Positions 34,170-41,606 of a DNA stretch of 64,000 nt are shown here, piece after piece; the first letter of the stretch is position 1, and the number at the start of each line of letters is the position of its first letter. The position numbers were made by a program, and so were the translations under genes. The notes under the pieces were generated by a model, which saw only the letters and a list, made by a program, of their open reading frames with translations, did not search any database and was not told where the DNA came from. The stretch is from Elusimicrobiota bacterium (GTDB lineage: Bacteria; Elusimicrobiota; UBA8919). Location of the stretch: contig JAFGLF010000076.1 in the NCBI GenBank assembly GCA_016928195.1, positions 17,191-81,190 on the forward strand. The letters run 5' to 3'.

Positions 34170-34243
34170 GCGCCGTTAGCTCAATCGGATAGAGCGTTCG
34201 GCTACGAACCGGAAGGCTGCAGGTTCAACTCCTGCACGGCGCG
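34170..34243 (+). tRNA. tRNA-Arg (anticodon ACG)
   Basis: A 74-nt cloverleaf. The acceptor stem GCGCCGT pairs with ACGGCGC, the D arm is AGCTCAATCGGATAGAGC, and the anticodon arm TTCGG-CTACGAA-CCGGA gives anticodon ACG. The T arm is GCAGG-TTCAACT-CCTGC. CCA is not encoded. A34 of this tRNA is the main bacterial substrate of TadA, whose gene starts 39 nt downstream. Confidence 0.95.
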
Positions 34244-34281
34244 TTCCTTAGAAAGGAACGGGAATATACGGCGCGTTTAAA

Positions 34282-34731
34282 ATGGATTTAGATATTTTTT
34301 TTATGAGGGAGGCAATAAGAGAAGCAAAAAAAGCGGAAAAAGAAGATGAAGTCCCTATCGGATGTGTAATAATAAAAGACAATAAAATTCTTGCCCGCGC
34401 CCACAATCAAACACTTAAGAGAAATGATCCAACCGCTCATGCAGAAATTTTAGCGATTAGAAAAGTTGGAAATAAGTTAAGGAACTATCGGTTGGCAAGC
34501 TGTAGTATGTATGTTACAATCGAGCCTTGTCCAATGTGTGCCGGCGCGCTTATCTGGGCACGCATTAAAAAGGTTATTTATGGAGCATCGGATAAAAAAG
34601 CAGGTTCATGCGGAAGCGTTATAAACATTGTACATAATAGAAAGTTTAACCATATTGTTGAAGTAAAAAACGGTATACTTGGGGCTGAGTGTGCAGGACT
34701 GTTGCAGAGATTTTTTAGAAAGAAAAGATAA
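34282..34731 (+). CDS. tadA: tRNA-specific adenosine deaminase TadA
   Basis: A 149-aa zinc deaminase that converts wobble A34 to inosine in tRNA-Arg(ACG). The catalytic motif is AHAEILAIR (about residues 53-61), and the zinc cysteines are in EPCPMCAGAL. The C-terminus GLLQRFFRKKR is typical. The substrate tRNA gene lies directly upstream on the same strand with only a short hairpin (GTTCCTT/AAGGAAC) between, so one transcript may carry both. Confidence 0.95.
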   Translation: MDLDIFFMREAIREAKKAEKEDEVPIGCVIIKDNKILARAHNQTLKRNDPTAHAEILAIRKVGNKLRNYRLASCSMYVTIEPCPMCAGALIWARIKKVIYGASDKKAGSCGSVINIVHNRKFNHIVEVKNGILGAECAGLLQRFFRKKR

Positions 34732-34738
34732 AGTAAAG

Positions 34739-35314
34739 ATGCCAGAAACAAAAAAACAAGGTAACAAGGTAATAAAGGAACAGGCAGGTTTTTGTTTTCT
34801 TATTTTTTTGTTTTCTTGTTTTCTTGTTCCCTGCCTCTATTGCGCTGATTTGGGTATAGATGTTGGAAATGAATCAATTAATTTTTCGCTGAGACAGGTT
34901 TCATCGACCGAAACTTTTAAGCTTTCAGATTATAAAACTAAAAATCCGGTTCTCTTAAGCTTTTTTGCGACATGGTGCCCTTCCTGTGTACGGGAAATAC
35001 CAGAATTGAGCAAGATTTACAAAGAATATAATAAAAAAGGGCTTGAGATTGTTTCTGTAAATGTCCAGGAAAATGAGGAAAAAGTTACAACCTTTATGAG
35101 AAGGAAGAATATTAGCCATAAAGTTTTGCTTGATATAAATGCCGGGGTAACAAAAGAGTTTAAGGTTTACGGAATCCCAACAAACATTTTAATTAACACA
35201 GAGGGTATTATAGTTTTTCGTGGTTATGATTTACCGGCAGAAAAAGAAATAGAAAAGGTTTTAATAAAACCAAAAAAGAAGTCTAAAAAAAGAAGAAAGT
35301 GGGAAGAAAATTGA
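34739..35314 (+). CDS. TlpA-like thiol-disulfide oxidoreductase
   Basis: A 191-aa exported thioredoxin-fold protein. The track start (34679) lies within tadA; ATG 34739 gives a basic n-region (KKQGNKVIKEQ) and a hydrophobic core (FCFLIFLFSCFLVPCLYC). The catalytic CxxC is in FFATWCPSCVREIPEL, and the cis-Pro is in YGIPTNILI. This is the TlpA/ResA layout, reducing periplasmic disulfides. The signal-peptide DNA is an imperfect palindrome built of AACAAGGT-like units (34747-34836). The C-terminus is very basic (KPKKKSKKRRK). Confidence 0.85.
   Translation: MPETKKQGNKVIKEQAGFCFLIFLFSCFLVPCLYCADLGIDVGNESINFSLRQVSSTETFKLSDYKTKNPVLLSFFATWCPSCVREIPELSKIYKEYNKKGLEIVSVNVQENEEKVTTFMRRKNISHKVLLDINAGVTKEFKVYGIPTNILINTEGIIVFRGYDLPAEKEIEKVLIKPKKKSKKRRKWEEN
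34747..34836. repeat. short-unit palindromic repeat, AACAAGGT type, inside a coding region
   Basis: The left arm has aacaaggtaacaaggtaat and ggaacaggcagg. The right arm has the inverse (cttgttttcttgttccctgcc). It encodes the n-region and hydrophobic core of the thioredoxin signal peptide. Confidence 0.55.
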
Positions 35315-35862
35315 AAATTTTTGGAATTTCTGCAGGTCCTAGTCCAGCCAGCCGCAGTGAATTATTGTTAAAAGCGGCGTTGGATGAGTTTTCAAAAGCA
35401 GGCTGTGAAATAGAGAAAGTAGCCGTACGAGATATAAATATTTCTTTTTGTGATGGATTGAGAGGTTGTGAAAAGAGCGGAATATGTAAATGGAAAGACG
35501 ATATGCAGATTCTTGAAGGCAATATTTTGTCGTCTGATATTATAGTAATTTCATCTCCAATTTATTTCACATCGCTCCCGGCAAAACTAAAAGCAGTAGT
35601 TGACAGATGTCAGGTTTATTGGGTTCAGAAAAACCTGTTAAAAAAGTCCGGGCCGGAACCTAAAAGGGGAATTTTTATTTCTGTAGCAGGCCGCGAACCG
35701 GATTTTAAACATGCGGAAATAATAATAAAAGCATTTTTCAACGTTTTTAATATAAATTTTTCGGATAAATTTTATCTCTCCAATACCGATTATATAAGTA
35801 ATAAGCAATTTGAAGAAGCGGTAGGGAGTGTTAAAAAATTAATCAAGGAGGTTGTAAAATGA
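35311..35862 (+). CDS. flavodoxin-fold NAD(P)H-dependent FMN reductase-like protein
   Basis: A 183-aa protein with LKIFGISAGPSPASRSELLLKAAL, the phosphate-binding loop of FMN reductase family proteins, then CDGLRGCEKSGICKWKDDM with three cysteines, and ISSPIYFTSLPAKLKAVVDR. It resembles iron-sulfur flavoproteins but lacks an obvious full cluster motif. I take TTG 35311, which overlaps the upstream stop (TTGA) and gives the family N-terminus; GTG 35299 is possible. It overlaps the ferredoxin gene by 4 bp, which suggests electron transfer to it. Confidence 0.82.
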   Translation: MKIFGISAGPSPASRSELLLKAALDEFSKAGCEIEKVAVRDINISFCDGLRGCEKSGICKWKDDMQILEGNILSSDIIVISSPIYFTSLPAKLKAVVDRCQVYWVQKNLLKKSGPEPKRGIFISVAGREPDFKHAEIIIKAFFNVFNINFSDKFYLSNTDYISNKQFEEAVGSVKKLIKEVVK

Positions 35863-36044
35863 AAGCGGTTATTGACAAAGATTTGTGTACTGGTTGCGGA
35901 TTATGTTGTGATACTTGTCCTGATGTTTTTGAAATGCAGGATACGGTAGCGGTTGTAAAGGGTTCGGAGATTCCGGCGGCCTCGGAAGAAACTGCCAAAC
36001 AAGCGGCAGCCGATTGTCCAGTTGAAGCTATAAAGATTGAATAA
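35859..36044 (+). CDS. [4Fe-4S] ferredoxin
   Basis: A 61-aa ferredoxin with a single cluster: CTGCGLCCDTCP supplies three ligands (plus an extra Cys) and CPVEAI the fourth. A strong AAGGAGG ribosome site precedes the ATG. It lies between the flavoprotein and the 2-oxoacid oxidoreductase genes and is a plausible electron carrier for either. Confidence 0.93.
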   Translation: MKAVIDKDLCTGCGLCCDTCPDVFEMQDTVAVVKGSEIPAASEETAKQAAADCPVEAIKIE

Positions 36045-36155
36045 ACACAAACAAAACGCAAATTGTCGCAAATAAATCCGCCAGCTGGCGGACCGGATCT
36101 CCGTCCCGCTATAGCGGGATTGATTTGTGGTAATTCGCGTATTCGCGGAGCGAAC
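36045..36155. repeat. short-unit palindromic repeat, GCAAAT/GCGAAT type, with two nested palindromes
   Basis: The left arm acgcaaattgtcgcaaat and the right arm gtggtaattcgcgtattcgcg are imperfectly inverted. The loop holds TCCGCCAGCTGGCGGA (36077-36092) and TCCCGCTATAGCGGGA (36104-36119), both perfect 16-bp palindromes. The right end, GGAGCGAAC, touches the ATG of the gamma-subunit gene. It separates the ferredoxin from the oxidoreductase. Confidence 0.7.
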
Positions 36156-36734
36156 ATGAAAGATATAATTGAAATCAGGTGGCATGGTAGAGGTGGTCAG
36201 GGAGCAAAAACTGCTGCGCTTCTTTTTGCTGAAGCTGCACTCGCTACAGGTAAATATGTTCAGGGATTTCCGGAATACGGTCCAGAAAGAATGGGCGCTC
36301 CGGTTCAGTCTTTTAATCGGTTATCCGATAAGCCGATTACACTGCATTGTGGAATTACAAATCCGGATTATGTGGTTATACTGGATCCGACACTTATTAA
36401 AACGGTAAACGTTATTGCGGGTCTTTCTGAAACCGGTGCGATAATAGTAAATACAGAGAAATCTGCAGAAGAAATGAAAAAAGAATTAAATTGTAAAGCA
36501 AAAGTCTTTGTTATCAATGCGTCAAAGATTGCAAAAGAATCATTTGGGAAAGCCATACCAAATACCCCTATGATGGGCGCGCTGGTCAAGGTTACGGATT
36601 TTCTCGGTATTGAAGGGGTTTTGGAGGATACAAGGAAAAAACTTCAAAAGAAATTTTCGCATAAACCGGAAATAATTGAAGGTAATATTAAATCTATAAA
36701 ACGTGCATTCGAAGAAGTAAAAGGGGAACAATAA
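36156..36734 (+). CDS. porG: 2-oxoacid:ferredoxin oxidoreductase, gamma subunit
   Basis: A 192-aa subunit. The track start (36063) would translate palindromic repeats, so I take ATG 36156. The sequence IEIRWHGRGGQGAKTAALLFAEAAL and GKYVQGFPEYGPERMGAPVQSFNR is diagnostic of the gamma subunit. The complex oxidatively decarboxylates pyruvate or a related 2-oxoacid to acyl-CoA, reducing ferredoxin. The gene order gamma-delta-alpha-beta is that of the four-subunit enzyme in Thermotoga and archaea. Confidence 0.93.
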   Translation: MKDIIEIRWHGRGGQGAKTAALLFAEAALATGKYVQGFPEYGPERMGAPVQSFNRLSDKPITLHCGITNPDYVVILDPTLIKTVNVIAGLSETGAIIVNTEKSAEEMKKELNCKAKVFVINASKIAKESFGKAIPNTPMMGALVKVTDFLGIEGVLEDTRKKLQKKFSHKPEIIEGNIKSIKRAFEEVKGEQ

Positions 36735-37051
36735 TGTCGAGTAAAGAAAAGTCTATTTCTGTCGGAGATAAAAAACTTGGATGGAAAGAATTGCCGGAAG
36801 GCGATATTTTGGAAGCAGGAACAGCGGAAAAATTTAAGACTGGCGATTGGAGAAATCTTCGCCCAGTATATCATCCCGAGAAATGTATACATTGTTTTAT
36901 ATGCTGGATTAATTGTCCGGATTCATCAATTATTACTAAGGATGGTAAGGTTGTAGGCATAGATTATGAGCACTGCAAGGGTTGTGGTATTTGTGCAAAA
37001 GAATGCCCGCCGAAAGCAAGTGCTATAACAATGGAAGAAGAAAAGAAGTGA
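36734..37051 (+). CDS. porD: 2-oxoacid:ferredoxin oxidoreductase, delta (ferredoxin) subunit
   Basis: A 105-aa subunit with two [4Fe-4S] motifs, CIHCFICWINCPDSS and CKGCGICAKECPPKA, that pass electrons from the thiamine site to ferredoxin. GDWRNLRPVYHPEKC is typical. It overlaps the gamma gene by 1 nt (TAATG). A palindromic repeat of about 110 bp separates it from the alpha gene. Confidence 0.94.
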   Translation: MSSKEKSISVGDKKLGWKELPEGDILEAGTAEKFKTGDWRNLRPVYHPEKCIHCFICWINCPDSSIITKDGKVVGIDYEHCKGCGICAKECPPKASAITMEEEKK

Positions 37052-37162
37052 GCGCAAATGAACGCAAATAGAAAGACAACGCGAATACACGCGAATTAGA
37101 AAAAGGTATTTGCGACAATTTGCGTTAGATTAGCGATAATTCGCGTTAGTGAACGGAGTGAA
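37052..37162. repeat. short-unit palindromic repeat, CGCGAATA/GCAAAT type
   Basis: The left arm has gcgcaaatgaacgcaaat and acgcgaatacacgcgaatta. The right arm has the inverted atttgcgacaatttgcgtta and gcgataattcgcgttagtg. It ends in GTGAACGGAGTGAAC (37148-37162), 6 nt before the alpha-subunit ATG. It lies inside the oxidoreductase operon. Confidence 0.75.
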
Positions 37163-37168
37163 CAACAT

Positions 37169-38368
37169 ATGTCGAATGAAACAAGATCCGCCTCCGGCGG
37201 AAGAGTAGCAAGGACCGGTAATGAAGCAATGGCAGAAGCAATGAGGCAGATAAACCCTGACGTGGTTGCTGCATATCCTATAACACCGGCAACAGAAGTT
37301 GTTATGATTTTTTCACAATTTGTTGCAGACGGTCTTGTAAATACGGAGTATGTAGCAGTCGAATCGGAACATTCTGCAATGTCTGCTTGTATCGGAGCAG
37401 CAGCTGCAGGGGCCCGGGTTATGACATCCACATCATCACAGGGACTCGCCCTTATGTATGAAATGCTTTATATTGCGGCTGGGTTACGGTTGCCAATAGT
37501 TGTTGCAGAGGTGAATCGCGCACTTTCATCACCTATAAATATTCATGGAGACCATTCTGATACTATGGGTGCAAGGGATTCTGGCTGGATACAGATTTTT
37601 TCTGAGAACTCTCAGGAAGCATATGATAATATGATCCAGGCAGTTAAGATTTCTGAACTTACCAAACTTCCTGCTATGGTTACAACTGACGGGTTTATAA
37701 TAAGTCACTGTATGGAAGTTATTGATATGATATCCGATGCAGATGTTAGGAAGTTTATAGGAGAATATAACCCGGAAAGATTTTTGCTGGATGTTAAAAG
37801 GCCGTATACACTTGGCGCTATTGATCTTCAAGACTATTATTTTGAACATAAAATGCAAGAAGCAGAAGCTATGAAAAATTCGGGTGAAATTATATTAAAG
37901 GTTGCAGAAGAATTTAATAAAAAATTCGGACGTGAATACGGATTTTTCGAAAAATATAAACTTTCCGATGCTGAAGTAGCAATAGTTTGTCTCGGTTCTG
38001 CTGCAGGAACATCAAAAGTTGTAGTTGACGAATTGAGAGCAAAAGGAATAAAAGCAGGTCTTTTGAAACCCCGAATTTTCAGACCATTTCCCTATAGGGA
38101 AATAGCATCGGAACTGTCAAAGCTTAAAGCAATTGCTGTTCTTGACCGTTCCGACACATTTTCTTCATATGCCGGACCTGTTTATACAGAAATTACTTCC
38201 GCCCTTTATTCCTTTAATTATCAGATTCCGACAATTAATTACATTTATGGGCTGGGAGGAAGAGATATAGATAATCAGGATTTAAAAGATGTTTTTGATA
38301 AATTGATGAATATTTCCAAGACAAGAAAAGTCGAAAAATTGATAAATTATATAGGAGTACGGGAATAA
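37169..38368 (+). CDS. porA: 2-oxoacid:ferredoxin oxidoreductase, alpha subunit
   Basis: A 399-aa subunit with the pyrimidine-binding domain (YPITPATEVVMIFSQF, YVAVESEHSAMSACIGAAAAGARVMTSTSSQGLALM, INIHGDHSDTMGARDSGW) followed by the domain II region (VAIVCLGSAAGTSK and LKPRIFRPFP). The N-terminal residues MSNETRSASGGRVARTGNEA are unusual: SASGG is encoded by a TCCGCC-TCC-GGCGGA palindrome (37186-37200). The substrate (pyruvate or branched 2-oxoacid) is not certain. Confidence 0.94.
   Translation: MSNETRSASGGRVARTGNEAMAEAMRQINPDVVAAYPITPATEVVMIFSQFVADGLVNTEYVAVESEHSAMSACIGAAAAGARVMTSTSSQGLALMYEMLYIAAGLRLPIVVAEVNRALSSPINIHGDHSDTMGARDSGWIQIFSENSQEAYDNMIQAVKISELTKLPAMVTTDGFIISHCMEVIDMISDADVRKFIGEYNPERFLLDVKRPYTLGAIDLQDYYFEHKMQEAEAMKNSGEIILKVAEEFNKKFGREYGFFEKYKLSDAEVAIVCLGSAAGTSKVVVDELRAKGIKAGLLKPRIFRPFPYREIASELSKLKAIAVLDRSDTFSSYAGPVYTEITSALYSFNYQIPTINYIYGLGGRDIDNQDLKDVFDKLMNISKTRKVEKLINYIGVRE
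37186..37200. repeat. TCCGCC-GGCGGA palindrome inside porA
   Basis: TCCGCCTCCGGCGGA encodes SASGG near the N-terminus of the alpha subunit, immediately before the conserved RTGNEAMAEA segment. Confidence 0.6.
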
Positions 38369-38373
38369 AAAAC

Positions 38374-39312
38374 ATGGCTAATTTAAAACAGCTTTCAAAG
38401 AAAGAAGAGTTATTTACCGGAGGACACAGGCTGTGTTCCGGTTGTGGGGCGGGAATTATCGCAAGACAGGTTCTGCTTGCCTGCGATAAACCTGTAGTTA
38501 TTTCAAATGCTACCGGTTGTCTGGAAGTTGCAACAACAATTTTTCCATATACAGCATGGAAGGTACCATGGTTTCATTCGGCATTTGAAAATTCGGCGGC
38601 AACAATTGCCGGGATAGAGACTGCATATAATGCACTTAAAAAGAAAGGGAAGATCAAAGAAGATATAAATTTCATTGCTTTTGGCGGTGACGGCGGAACT
38701 TATGACATCGGGTTACAGGCATTATCAGGTGCTATGGAAAGAGGACACAGGATTCTTTATATTTGCTATAATAATGAAGCATATATGAATACTGGGATTC
38801 AGCGATCATCTGCAACCCCGAAGGGGGCACATACCACAACCGCTCCATCCGGTAAAAAATCGGCAGGGAAAGTTCAGTTAAGGAAAGACTTAACATCAAT
38901 AATGGTTGCACATAATATTCCGTATGCAGCACAGACCGCAGTTGGTTTCCATAATGATTTGATTTCAAAAGTACAAAAAGCACTATCAACAAATGGCCCG
39001 ACATTCATGAACATTATGCAGCCATGCCGCCTAGGGTGGGCATATCCTCCGGAAGATACAATTAGGCTCGGCAGGCTTGCTGCCGATACTTGTATCTGGC
39101 CTATCTATGAAGTTAACGACGGTAAATATAAACTTAATTATAAACCAAAAGAAAAAAAGCCCGTTGAGGAATGGTTAAAATCTCAAGGCAGGTTTAAACA
39201 TCTTTTATTGCCGGCAAATGAGAGTATTTTAAAACAGATTCAGGAAGATGTTGATAAAGGATGGGAAAAACTTCTTGGACTTTGCGAAATGGACGCAAAT
39301 GAACGCAAATAA
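38374..39312 (+). CDS. porB: 2-oxoacid:ferredoxin oxidoreductase, beta (TPP-binding) subunit
   Basis: A 312-aa subunit with the zinc/cluster-type cysteines LCSGCGAG, the NATGCLEVATTIFPYTAW segment, and the TPP/Mg motif FGGDGGTYDIGLQALSGAMERGH followed by CYNNEAYMNTG. The last residues (MDANERK) are encoded by the left arm of a CGCGAATA/GCAAAT palindromic repeat, so the natural C-terminus has been modified by the repeat. It completes the gamma-delta-alpha-beta set. Confidence 0.95.
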   Translation: MANLKQLSKKEELFTGGHRLCSGCGAGIIARQVLLACDKPVVISNATGCLEVATTIFPYTAWKVPWFHSAFENSAATIAGIETAYNALKKKGKIKEDINFIAFGGDGGTYDIGLQALSGAMERGHRILYICYNNEAYMNTGIQRSSATPKGAHTTTAPSGKKSAGKVQLRKDLTSIMVAHNIPYAAQTAVGFHNDLISKVQKALSTNGPTFMNIMQPCRLGWAYPPEDTIRLGRLAADTCIWPIYEVNDGKYKLNYKPKEKKPVEEWLKSQGRFKHLLLPANESILKQIQEDVDKGWEKLLGLCEMDANERK

Positions 39313-39394
39313 TAAGGCAACGCGAATACACGCGAATAATTCGCGATAATTTGCATTAGATTAGCGACCATTAGCGTTAGTGAACGAAGTGAAC
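39292..39394. repeat. short-unit palindromic repeat overlapping the porB 3' end
   Basis: The left arm ggacgcaaatgaacgcaaat supplies the last porB codons, followed by aacgcgaatacacgcgaata. The right arm is attcgcgataatttgcatta and gcgaccattagcgttag. It ends in GTGAACGAAGTGAAC (39380-39394), 9 nt before the next ATG. Confidence 0.75.
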
Positions 39395-39403
39395 GGAGGA
39401 AGA

Positions 39404-39598
39404 ATGATAACAAAAGTGATCGGATTGATAGGTGCGCTGGCCATCGGGATTATTGTTCCGCTAGTTTCGTTGCTTAAGGCATTTGAAAGTATTGAAAATA
39501 TGACACCATGGGGCTGGGTTACTATAACAATCGTAAGTGTAGCTGCAATAAGCTGTACTGTTATAATAATTATTATTACTAAATTCTTCAAAGAATAG
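39404..39598 (+). CDS. small two-helix membrane protein
   Basis: A 64-aa hypothetical protein starting at ATG 39404 behind a good GGAGGA ribosome site (the track start at 39380 lies in the repeat). Two membrane helices are seen, VIGLIGALAIGIIVPLVSLL and WVTITIVSVAAISCTVIIIIITKFF, with a short charged loop. I do not recognise it. It follows the oxidoreductase operon and precedes the cNMP-binding gene. Confidence 0.6.
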   Translation: MITKVIGLIGALAIGIIVPLVSLLKAFESIENMTPWGWVTITIVSVAAISCTVIIIIITKFFKE

Positions 39599-39642
39599 AT
39601 ATATAAATTGAGCTATTAGGTAAAAGGGGAGGATAATAATAT

Positions 39643-40077
39643 ATGGAATTGGAACTTGATATATCCGATATAAAATGGGCGAAAGAATTTTTTAAGCATA
39701 TTGACTTTTTGTCTCAGTTGCCCGAAAAGGATATAACCGCACTTATTTATAAAACCAGAAAGATACCGGCTAAAAACGGAAAAAGAATTTTGTTTCAAGG
39801 AGAATTTTCTAACAGACTTTTTATTATAAAAACAGGTAAGGTCGGTATATTTGTTTCAAAGGAAGGTCAGAAGAACAAGGTTGCTGAACTTAACGAAAAT
39901 CATTATTTTGGAGAAATCTCATTGGTTCATCCTGTCCCTGCCTCTGCAACTGTCGTGGCAGAAACAGATTCGGAGATTCTTGTTATAGAGAAGGAAAGTC
40001 TTGACGAAGTATTTCGGAACAACACTGCTGCGATAGGTATAATTCATAAGAAAATAGAAGAGAGAAGAAAGCAATAA
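39643..40077 (+). CDS. cyclic-nucleotide-binding-domain protein without DNA-binding domain
   Basis: A 144-aa single-domain CRP-like beta barrel. It contains the glycine turn RLFIIKTGKVGIFV and the phosphate-binding cassette FGEISLVHPVPASATVVAE. The cassette normally has Arg before Ser-Ala (PRSA); here it reads PASA, so canonical cAMP binding is doubtful. There is no helix-turn-helix. A GGGAGG ribosome site precedes the ATG. It faces the FHA/PP2C/kinase genes convergently and could belong to the same signalling circuit. Confidence 0.82.
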   Translation: MELELDISDIKWAKEFFKHIDFLSQLPEKDITALIYKTRKIPAKNGKRILFQGEFSNRLFIIKTGKVGIFVSKEGQKNKVAELNENHYFGEISLVHPVPASATVVAETDSEILVIEKESLDEVFRNNTAAIGIIHKKIEERRKQ

Positions 40078-40088
40078 AGAAAGTAGGC

Positions 40089-40817
40089 TTATTTTTTCAC
40101 CTTTTCAAAAAAGACCATTTTAGTCTTACCAAATTCCAGCATATCACCATCCTTCAATTTTGTTTCACCTTTAAGACTTTTATCGTTTACTTTGGGATAG
40201 CCTTCTTTAATAGCCTTTAGTACATAGCCGTCTGGTTTGCGTGCTATAGCAGCCGCAGCGCTTGGTGCAAACATTCCTTTGATTTTTACAAGTGAAGTTT
40301 CGCTTGTTCCTATATAGGTTAGAATTCCCGAAAGCTCTATTTCCGTTTTATCAACCACACCATCAACAATTCTTAATGCCCCGGTTTTTTCAATTGCCGC
40401 CGTTTGATCCGTAGTTCCGGTTGTTTTTGGTTTTGCCCCGCTGAGCAATTCACGCTGTTGCTTTGCGTCAATTACGATTGTTTCTCCTCCGCCTTTGGGT
40501 GGGGCTGCTTCTGGTGAGTCAGAAGCCTTATCGTCACTAACAAATGTCAAGGTATGTTTTGCAAGACCGATTTGATCTGAATTTTTCAAGGCTGCTTTAA
40601 GAACTTTTTTTTCGTTTATAAATGTTCCGTTTGTACTGCCAAGATCCTCTACAACATAAGAATTTCCCTGTTGGTAAATTTTTGCATGATGCCCCGATAC
40701 AGCCGGATTGTCAATTACTATATCGTTATCCTCCTTTCTGCCCACAGTTAAAATGTTTTTTGTTATAGGGATATCTTTGATAACTGCAGGGCCAAACTTC
40801 AAAATAAGTTTCGGCAT
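40089..40817 (-). CDS. protein with two FHA domains
   Basis: A 242-aa protein. The N-terminal FHA domain has the phosphothreonine-binding residues in VGRKEDNDIVI, SGHHAKI and DLGSTNGTFIN. A proline/acidic linker follows (about 95-145), then a second, more divergent FHA-like domain (ILTYIGTSETSLVKI to KDGDMLEFGKTKMVF). FHA domains read Thr phosphorylation, and the Ser/Thr kinase and PP2C phosphatase genes lie just upstream in the same operon. Confidence 0.88.
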   Translation of the reverse strand: MPKLILKFGPAVIKDIPITKNILTVGRKEDNDIVIDNPAVSGHHAKIYQQGNSYVVEDLGSTNGTFINEKKVLKAALKNSDQIGLAKHTLTFVSDDKASDSPEAAPPKGGGETIVIDAKQQRELLSGAKPKTTGTTDQTAAIEKTGALRIVDGVVDKTEIELSGILTYIGTSETSLVKIKGMFAPSAAAAIARKPDGYVLKAIKEGYPKVNDKSLKGETKLKDGDMLEFGKTKMVFFEKVKK

Positions 40818-40841
40818 TTTAGCCTCCGATTTTTTTATTTT

Positions 40842-41591
40842 TCAATTATTAAACCACGAAAATATTCCTTTTTGTATATAAGCAACAATTACTGTTATAT
40901 TATCCTTGCCTCCGGCATCATTTGCTATAGTAATTAGTTTTTCACATATTAATTCCGGTTCTTTAAGAGCTTTAATAACTTCAAGAAACTGATTATCCTC
41001 TACCATTCTTGTTAAACCATCAGAACACAGTAAAAGATAATCTTTATTGGATAACGGTACTTCCGATACATCCACTTCAACAGATTCAGAGGTCCCCAGA
41101 GCTCTTGTTAAAATATTCTGAATTTCGGATTTATTTGCTTCTTCGAGCGTAATCATTCCTTTTCGGACCTGCTCCATAACTATTGAATGATCTTCAGTTA
41201 ACAGATCAATATTATTATTGCGTATAAGATAGAGCCTACTGTCCCCTACATGCGCAATTGTCAATTTATTACCTGTTATGAGACCAGCAACTACAGTCGT
41301 TCCCATACCGCTGTTTTGTGGATATTTCTGGCTTGCTTCGAAAATAACCTGATTTGCCATTTTTATACAGCTTACCAGTGATGAAGAATCTATCTTTTTA
41401 TTTTTTGATGTATAGAGCATCTGTTCTTTAATAACATCAACTGCTATTTTACTTGCAACCTGTCCTGATGCTGCTCCGCCCATACCGTCTGCTACCACAA
41501 AAAGGTTGAGGTCGTCAACTATACAGAAATTGTCTTCATTATTTTGCCGTTTCCGGCCCAAATCACTTTTTCCATATACCGTTGTTTTCAT
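40842..41591 (-). CDS. PP2C-type serine/threonine phosphatase (Stp/PrpC-like)
   Basis: A 249-aa metal-dependent phosphatase with the PP2C motifs RKRQNNEDNF, VVADGMGGAASG, AHVGDSRLYLI, LLCSDGLTRMV and GGKDNITVIVA. It would reverse phosphorylation by the neighbouring CHASE2 kinase. It lies 15 bp downstream of the kinase gene and 24 bp upstream of the FHA gene, all on the minus strand. Confidence 0.95.
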   Translation of the reverse strand: MKTTVYGKSDLGRKRQNNEDNFCIVDDLNLFVVADGMGGAASGQVASKIAVDVIKEQMLYTSKNKKIDSSSLVSCIKMANQVIFEASQKYPQNSGMGTTVVAGLITGNKLTIAHVGDSRLYLIRNNNIDLLTEDHSIVMEQVRKGMITLEEANKSEIQNILTRALGTSESVEVDVSEVPLSNKDYLLLCSDGLTRMVEDNQFLEVIKALKEPELICEKLITIANDAGGKDNITVIVAYIQKGIFSWFNN

Positions 41592-41606
41592 ATCTTAATC
41601 CCGTCT

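Noticed and set aside
36063-36155. 31-residue N-terminal extension of the gamma subunit
   Set aside because: It is encoded by two nested palindromes and a repeat arm, and is not family-like; the conserved start is at 36156.
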